Origin: Brachynemurus nebulosus
Taxonomy: Eukaryota > Arthropoda > Insecta > Neuroptera > Myrmeleontidae
Assembly (NCBI GenBank): GCA_035578155.1
Contig: JAPWDM010000005.1
Coordinates: forward strand, 12,800,832-12,864,831
Length of the DNA: 64,000 nt
Direction: 5' to 3'
Positions 57,560-64,000 of this stretch are shown here, piece after piece. The notes below the pieces were generated by a model that was not told the origin of the DNA, made no database searches, and saw only the letters and a program-made list of their open reading frames with translations. The number at the start of each line of letters is the position of its first letter. The stretch's first letter is position 1. The translations under genes were made by a program, and so were the position numbers.

Positions 57560-59735
57560 AGACTATAGTAGAATAATCATTCCTTTGGACAGCAATAGTG
57601 ATTAACTTAAAATTGAATTAGGATTACTCAAAAATCCATTTAAATCAACATTCTTCAGACAGTGTTATTTTTGTGTACCAAAACAATTTATTTTAATGTT
57701 CTTATGAAAAAAAAAATGTTTAGTTGAGTTTTTAATTATTTTGAAATATATATGAGGAAAATAACTGAAAACTTTTATTTGTTGTTACTTTTTTAAGGAA
57801 AATTATGAAGACTTGAAATTTGAGTTAAGTTGAAGGTTAATTGGGACCTAAATAGGAGTAAATAGAGACGGTACATGGGTTAATAATGGGTTAATGTGTC
57901 AAATATAAAGGGACAAATGTGGGGTGATTCGAGACGCGTGAAGGATGTATCGGAATGTGTATTAAATGTAACATTTATATACTATATTAACTTTAGATTT
58001 TACATTTATTTCTACACAAAATTATGAAATATTATTTCTTTTTTGGGTGTATAAATATAAAAAATTCTTTAGTTCCAATTTACCATAGAGTCAAAATTAC
58101 ATACTTTTGTCACATGGTGGCCACATTACTGGAAAACCTGGAAATCTCAGGGAATTTTTACTTTCTGGAAAAGTTAGGGAATTTTACCAGAAGACTGGAT
58201 ATTGATTTTTATATTTAGAGATAAAACTTCAATCAATTTTTCACTAGTTTTTTTTTTTGCTTGCCATTTACTTTTTTAGTCAGGGAATTTAATCCTCAAA
58301 AATCTGTGGCTGCCATGTTTGATTATTTTTTTGAAACCAAAAATACTTTCGAAAATTTTTTGGTTACTATAATAACGTAATCATGCTGGCATAACTTTTT
58401 AATACATTAAAGAATAGGTAAGTACTCGCAATAGATAGAATGAAGTTTGAAGTCGTGCCAATTCATTCCGATTTACGGTACACACAGTAGCTAGCTATGT
58501 AATACGCATTTACTTACACAATGATGTCGCATGTGTAACGCATTAACGCATGTTCACGCACACGTAAAATAACTTTATGTATGGCGTTTAAAGTTATGTT
58601 TCAAAACAAAACAATGGATTAATGCTTCACTCGCTCGCCGTCTATTCATAATACGTTTACACGGGGAGTATACACACGGCGTTGTACGTATTTTGTATGT
58701 ATGATGTATTTGTAAATGAAGCCCTTTGTGTTGTTTGCTTTCCAGTGATGGTTGGCTCATCAAATATTGAATAATTTTTTTTTTTTTGAAATAAAGGTGC
58801 ACCGACCTTTGTCGTGTCTGCAACATAACGTTAATATTTATACAAAAAAATACGTTTGTTTTTACAGAAATATAATAGAACAATTACAGGTTTTATTCAT
58901 TAGCGTCAACAAGATTTATTTTTTTACGTTGGGGGAGAAAAATTTAAAAAGCTTTACGTGTTTGTCGAGGCAGTGAATGAATGAGGTTGAAAACATTTTT
59001 TTTTTTTATCAGTAGAATTAATTGCTTGTTACGCCGTAATATGACATCCTTTTAATTTTGATGAGAATTTATTATCAGTGCTTAAGGCTGTCCAAAATTG
59101 CATCACATTAGGGTATGCAGAAATTTTATTTGCCAAAATATTCGAAGAAAACTGAATGCACAACAGATCACAAAAATCTAATCATCATAGTCGGAACGAG
59201 TTATAACCAATATATGGTACCTGAAAATGAACAAATGTTTGCCGAATATTTACGTATTTGAATGTTCGACAAACCAGGTGAAATGGTGAAATTTTTTTAT
59301 TTCATTTTCTAAACGTACAGATCTTTAAAATGTGCCCTCAAAAGGAAATTTAAAAATTTTGAAAATTTACAAAGTTATAGCGATTTTAATACGGTAAGTT
59401 CTAGTATCAGGTATTTTAATTCAAAATTATAAATGCATTTTCTCGAAACTGCATTGCAATTGTAGTTTTCTCAAAATTACATTTTTCAAGCCGGTCGACA
59501 TGATATCTCGAGTTCCATTTATCCAAACGACTTCGAATTTGGCATGTGCGTTCAATACATGTTGCTTTATGGTAGAGACTGGAATTGCAAGATTTTAATT
59601 TTTACTATTTTTAAATATAATATTTATATAAAGAAACGTATTTTCAAAATTTTATATTTAATACTCATTATTGCGTGGACTACGTTTTTTGAATTTTTTT
59701 TATAGAAAGCTGGATTCGGTTAATGTGCAAGAATC
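57560..59735. other. AT-rich DNA; GC-richer patch at 58440-58760, no gene supported
   Basis: The patch has CACATGCGACATCAT-like and GTTAACGCATGTTCACGC words, and a 102-codon minus frame (58575-58883) with no recognised domain. Elsewhere only background sequence is visible. Confidence 0.35.
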
Positions 59736-59741
59736 GTGTTT

Positions 59742-59973
59742 TTAAATTATTTTCAGTAAAATCACTTTGGGAACATATTCTACACATAATTTGCTATCAA
59801 TTTCGGCAAAAAAAATCGATTTTTTTTTTTTATCAAATCTCAAGTAAACCTTCCCTTAAATTACTTTCAGCAAAATCACTTTGGGAACATATTCTACACA
59901 TAATTAGCTACCAATTTCTGAAAAAAAATCGATTTTTTTTAATGACTCTCAAGTAAACCTCTCCTTAAGTCCT
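59742..59973. repeat. Tandem duplication, about 117-bp unit
   Basis: Two adjacent units share AAATCACTTTGGGAACATAT then TCTACACATAATT, GCTA(T/C)CAATTTC and TCTCAAGTAAACCT; they differ at scattered bases. The tail AAGTAAACCTCTCCTTAAG recurs inverted near 49790. The 77-codon frame across it repeats the same peptide and is not a gene. Confidence 0.85.
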
Positions 59974-59974
59974 A

Positions 59975-60520
59975 AAACAGGCCGAGTGTCTTGGAATCAA
60001 AAAGTGTAAATTTTACAGAATTTATACTTTTCAAAAATATACTATAGGTAACTTTATATTATCCACTGCTGACAAAAATAGCCACGTTATCAGTTAAAAA
60101 TTGATAATGAAATAATATAATATTAAAACAAGTAAAAAATTTCCCAGTACGATACCTGTAACTGTACCTGATTCATCGACAGTAGGTAATTGGGTACTTA
60201 ATTTTCTTTTCTGCGAAATCAGATGTGTATTGAAACAAAAGTTGCATTTATTTTATTGTTAATATTATTTAAATTTTTACAATAGTACAAATTAATTTTA
60301 TATCAAATACCTACTTGTACAAATATTATCTAGACTAAAATTAAAATTAAAAAAATAAAATAATCACTTTTTGATTTTGAATTAATGATTTCTATAAAAT
60401 TGTTACAAATATTATTTTATGTTACACAATGTTAATAGTCGTTATATCTATTTAGCTAACGAAATTATGTGTCATACACAAAAATTACTCGTAAATAAAT
60501 GTGAATAATGCGGGTACGTC
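59975..60520. other. AT-rich DNA, no gene seen
   Basis: No recognisable structure before the hAT MITE. Confidence 0.4.
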
Positions 60521-60524
60521 ATGT

Positions 60525-60762
60525 CAGGACCGGGTTTATTTTTGAGGGCCCCCTGAGTATTTTTATGGAGACCCCAGAAAATAATAACGAAATTTAGGAA
60601 ATTTAGAAAAATTTTTCTCTATTTTCTCTTACAGTTGACGAACAAAAAAAGCCTATTATTTCCTTTCTATTCGACTCAAATTTTGAGAGATTTATTATTA
60701 ATCCTATTGTGTGGGGACGCTGGGACACGTGCCTCAAGTTCCTTTATGTCAATACGACACTG
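60525..60762. mobile_element. hAT-type MITE
   Basis: 238 bp, starting CAGGACCGGGTTTATTTTTG and ending ..AATACGACACTG, with a perfect 8-bp TSD CGTCATGT (60517-60524, 60763-60770). The TIRs are very short (CAG/CTG plus scattered matches), as happens in hAT elements; the TSD carries the call. Confidence 0.7.
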
Positions 60763-60842
60763 CGTCATGTATTTCAAAAATTACTGTTGTAATTTCAAAA
60801 AAATTTCAACTTGTTTGTCTTTACCAAAATAATTGTATACAT

Positions 60843-61027
60843 TAGTAATGTCGAATCGAGATGCAATTAGTCGATTAATCGACTAAAGTTGTTTTTCCGA
60901 CAAAATTAGTCATTAGTCGAAAATATCGAACATAGAATAGTCGATTAATCGACTAAATTTTTAGTCGAATTCATGAATAGGGTAACCTTTGTAACTTTCA
61001 AAAAAAAATGTTTTAAATTTTATTATT

Positions 61028-61058
<31 letters not shown>

Positions 61059-61318
61059 GAAAAAGAATTACATATTACAATGTTATTATTCACATAAAAG
61101 TAAAAAATCATAAAAAAAGATAATTTTTAGTTTTCATTCTTTCGAGTCATAAATAATGCAGAAAAATTATTATTAAACTAATCGTCTTTAGTCATTTAAA
61201 AAAATATTAGTCATTTTAGTCATTTAGTCGATAGTAAAATAGTCGATTAAAAAGTGACCAAATGTAAACAAAATTAGTCGACTAAACCGATTAATCAATT
61301 AATTATTCGACATCACTA
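60843..61318. mobile_element. hAT-type MITE, TAGTCGA/TAATCGACTA family, copy 2
   Basis: 476 bp, ends TAGTAATGTCGAATCGAGAT and the complement of TAGTGATGTCGAATAATTAA, with perfect 8-bp TSD GTATACAT (60835-60842, 61319-61326). Arrays of TTAGTCGA, TTAATCGACTAA and GTCATTTAGTC words fill both ends. It is the reverse orientation of the 40268 copy. A poly-A run (61029-61051) lies in its middle. Confidence 0.85.
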
Positions 61319-61329
61319 GTATACATAAG

Positions 61330-62090
61330 GACGATCGTTTACTGAAATTTCTTTTGAAAGTTGTTTACCGGGAAATTTTAATTTGCCAATTTTAGTTACC
61401 ATATATTCACATTTTTTTTTCAGTTTTTCCAACTGAACATCAAATAATAGAAAATACATAATTGTGACAACACACAGTTACATTTGATACCTAATTGCAT
61501 AAAAATAATTAATATTCATGCATATCTTTATCAAAAGGTAAATGCCCCTTACTTATTATACCAATGTGTAAATGTTATTTATTGTGTATTGATAAAGAAG
61601 TAAGTATGTGGTAAATGGTGACACATTATGTACTAGACGTAAATACATACGTGTTATAAAAGTACCGTGTGAGCCAATATTTGAAATTGAAGGTAAATTT
61701 AAACGTTTAATAGTTGAAAGATTTATGAAAATTCGTGTTATGTATATCCCACGTTGATCGTCTAAATGAATTTTTAGTGAGTTGAAGCCTAGCTTAATCG
61801 CTTTCTGAAGCCCAAAAACTACCAAAGCAAATTTCGTCAAAACCGTTAGGGGAAAACCATAAACTACGTAATCCCATTTTGACGTCTCTTGAATCCTTCC
61901 CACACAATTTAAATGATATTTAAATGGTTTGTTTCTTAATTTTTATAATTTTAAATTATCCCAAACTGCAAATTTTTTTTTGCTCTTGGTCTTGTTAAAG
62001 CCCAAGGGCAACAAAGTTAACACCTACGATCAAAAGTCACTCTGTAGTCCGTTGCGGTATAAATATAGGTAGGTACTATTTTTGACCCTT
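61330..62090. other. No gene supported; 115-codon minus frame noted
   Basis: A minus-strand frame at 61556-61903 (GRIQETSKWDYVVYGFPLTV...) is open for 115 codons. Its DNA (CCTAACGGTTTTGACGAAAT) reads like the non-coding insect repeat words seen at 27600, so I treat it as a repeat shadow rather than a gene. Confidence 0.35.
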
Positions 62091-62095
62091 TGCAC

Positions 62096-62369
62096 TCGAT
62101 AGGCGCCGCCACGGCGACACAATAAATACCCTTTGCACTCGAAAAGCGCCTCTCAGGCGCCATCCTATTCTTTACTTCAAATATCACACTAAGGAAAATT
62201 AAAAATTTTAATATTAAAATATAATGTTTGTAATATGCAAATAAAAATAAAATATGTAAGTAAACTACTTTTGTTTAAAATACTTATCTTTGATGTATTA
62301 TAATTTTTTATTAAAACTACTGTCAAGTAGCTGAATACCTATACTAAAAAATGGTTGGAGCGCAAAGGG
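62096..62369. mobile_element. piggyBac-type MITE, CCCTTTGC family
   Basis: 274 bp with ends CCCTTTGCACTCG and the complement of CCCTTTGCGCTCC. The flanks are TTGA (one change from TTAA) at 62092-62095 and TTAA at 62370-62373. The left end with its CCCTTTGCACTCGA..GCGCC segment is present twice in tandem (62096 and 62129). CCC/GGG next to TTAA is a piggyBac signature. Confidence 0.75.
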
Positions 62370-62374
62370 TTAAA

Positions 62375-63280
62375 TTTTTTTATAGTTTAGCAAATTATTT
62401 CTCCTTTGTGTGACCAAGTGGTAATACAATCCATCTGAAGCAATTCTGTGAATTTTCAAAATGTTATGAACAGGTCGTAAGTAATTCATTATTATGTATT
62501 CATAAATTTCACATTCACATTCATGTTTGTTTTAATTTTTCAAAATCAAATAAATTGAAGAAATAATTACGTAGTTTAGTTCTTACTCTTTTAGGGTCCT
62601 CCAGAACTTTCAATTTTTTCATTTTTTGTTTTGCTTTAAAAGTTCATTTGGATCTTAAGGAATATATTTCTAATGTTTTAATACCAACAGAAAAATTATC
62701 TTAGATAACGATAAACTGCTTTTAACTCTACTTTTCAAGAGCGAAAACTTTTTAATAGCGTTTTTCTCAAAACAGCTTTCTTTTCGCGCCGTGGAACATA
62801 ACTTAAAAAGTTATTAAGGTATTAACTTGCAATTTTGTACAGATATTCTTTAAGATATTGGCCTTTGCATATACCTAAAATTATTACTATAAATATTGTT
62901 TATAACAATTTGTTTATAAAAAAAGAAAGTGAAATTTTTCTTTTTGATTTTAAATTGTGAAAAAAAACTTTTTTCATCAGAAATAGGTATATGCAAAGCG
63001 TAATGACTTATTTTAATAAAAATTTTTTGTCCGATTGAATTCAGTTGATTACAAGAGGCTGGGCATTCCACGGCGTAAATTAAAAGATTCAACTTGGAAC
63101 AGCTGTAGTGCCGCCATTTTTTCTTTTTTTTTTCATAAAAATTTATGAGTGAATACACCATAACATGTACACCACAAATCCAATTTTACGTAGTGGCCGG
63201 TGCAAATTTAAGGGGAAGTACGTAAAATCGGAAGATCAGGGGCGTCAGTAAACTTTTGTTTCGGGGGTTGGTAAACATTA
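62375..63280. other. AT-rich DNA; small inverted repeat 62866-62999; no gene
   Basis: TTTGCATATACCTA (62867) and TAGGTATATGCAAA (62985) are an inverted pair about 130 bp apart. CAGGGGCGTCAGTAAAC at 63238 looks like a hAT left end; its right end was not found. Confidence 0.4.
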
Positions 63281-63399
63281 TTTATCTGAACTTATTTAAA
63301 ACAATATAATCTTAAGAGACAATTTACACCTAAAATTCGATTGTGTAAACAAAGGAAATCGAATGTTAATACTAATGAATATGAGTGACGACTTTTAGA

Positions 63400-64000
63400 A
63401 AACTGTTGAAAAATCAACTTCACTATCGCATTCATCAGCGTAAAAGACGCCAAATAGTGGAGCTGACAAAAATTCTAGAATATTCTACTTGTGAACTAGC
63501 AAAGATACCAAAAAATAAACTTTACTATTGAATTGGGCACTAAAAATTAGATTAAGCAGCGCATTTTGACAAAAATTCTAGAATGTTCTATTCGTAAACT
63601 AACAAAGATATCGAAAAATCGATTGTACCATTTAATTTGTCATCGAATAAAAGACGGAATAGCACATTTTGATAAATGTTCTAGAATATTCTATTTGTCA
63701 AATAACAAAAATTTTTTGTTAAAATCGGACATTTGGTTTACATTAGTTTAATTTCGGTTGGACAATTAAGTGGTGCAGTAGATTTTCCAATATCTTTGTT
63801 AGTTGACAAATAGATTATTCTAGAACATTTCTCAAAATATGTTATTTGGTCTCTTTTTTGGTACTCAATTCAATGGCGACGTTTGTTTTTGAATATCTTT
63901 GCTAGTTGACGAATAGAATATTCCAGAACATTTGTCGAAATGTGTAATTTGACCTCTTTTTCAATGGACAATTAAATAGTACAATTGATTTTTCAATATC
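63400..64000. repeat. Inverted tandem arrays of a 103-bp unit (Foldback-like), running off the window
   Basis: Direct units are anchored by CTAGAAT(A/G)TTCTA at 63475, 63578 and 63681, exactly 103 bp apart. Past about 63740 the same unit appears reversed, anchored at 63820 and about 63923 (TTCTAGAACATTT, TTCCAGAACATTT). Each unit also holds GTCAACTA(A/G)CAAAGATATT and a CATTTTGACAAAT-like block. Two arms of tandem repeats facing each other are the design of Foldback/Galileo-type elements; the far end is outside the window. The frame at 63566-63751 is internal to the array. Confidence 0.75.

Noticed and set aside
61556..61903. 115-codon minus-strand frame
   Set aside because: The DNA resembles non-coding insect repeat wording and no domain is visible; kept as a note only.
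63400..64000. Regularly spaced repeats considered as a CRISPR array
   Set aside because: The unit is 103 bp without repeat/spacer division, inverts at the centre, and the genome is eukaryotic.

Overview
This window looks like gene-poor, strongly AT-rich (roughly 70% or more A+T by eye) nuclear DNA of an arthropod, most likely an insect. The grounds are: no bacterial-style ORFs or operons; many DNA-transposon relics with clean terminal inverted repeats (TIRs) and target-site duplications (TSDs); a mariner transposase relic; piggyBac-type TTAA/CCCTAGA termini; long TA microsatellites; and a relic of a repeat-borne protein family (LKEGIFIGPQIR / MLTDYCC motifs) that I recall from arthropod genomes. 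The order or species cannot be fixed from the sequence.

Layout. 1-9.2 kb holds a hAT-type MITE built of CTTGGT/CAAGAC hexamers, an ancient fold-back, and five copies of a dispersed repeat (called family A here), three of which carry a TA tract at the same internal point. 9.5-10.0 kb is a GC-richer island with a weak exon candidate. 10.6-16.4 kb is a dense pile of pogo/Tigger-like and palindromic MITEs, partly nested. 17.4-25.2 kb contains repeat tails, a 2.1-kb hAT element of the same family as the one at 435, a pogo-like copy and two more hAT MITEs. 25.5-26.25 kb is the best candidate gene start: a CpG-rich core with a short ATG exon ending in a good splice donor on each strand. 27-43 kb is long, intron-like AT-rich DNA studded with MITEs, a perfect 29-bp-arm palindrome and a candidate exon at 42.8 kb.

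43.4-47.7 kb contains a 629-bp TIR element carrying the arthropod-family pseudogene, then two TTAA-bounded elements that abut and share one TTAA. 48.7-49.05 kb (minus) holds a clearly coding-like open frame that I could not identify. 53.5-54.8 kb is a dead mariner whose transposase was split by a 769-bp MITE. 55.9-62.4 kb has three more hAT MITEs and a TTAA-type MITE. The window ends in inverted tandem arrays of a 103-bp unit that resemble a Foldback-type element and run off the edge.

No tRNA, rRNA, CRISPR or complete protein-coding gene was found. The only genic material I can argue for is a few short exons and broken coding relics; everything else is transposon-derived or featureless AT-rich DNA. 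All element ends and TSDs were read by eye, and superfamily names rest on TSD length and TIR sequence, because almost no transposase remains.
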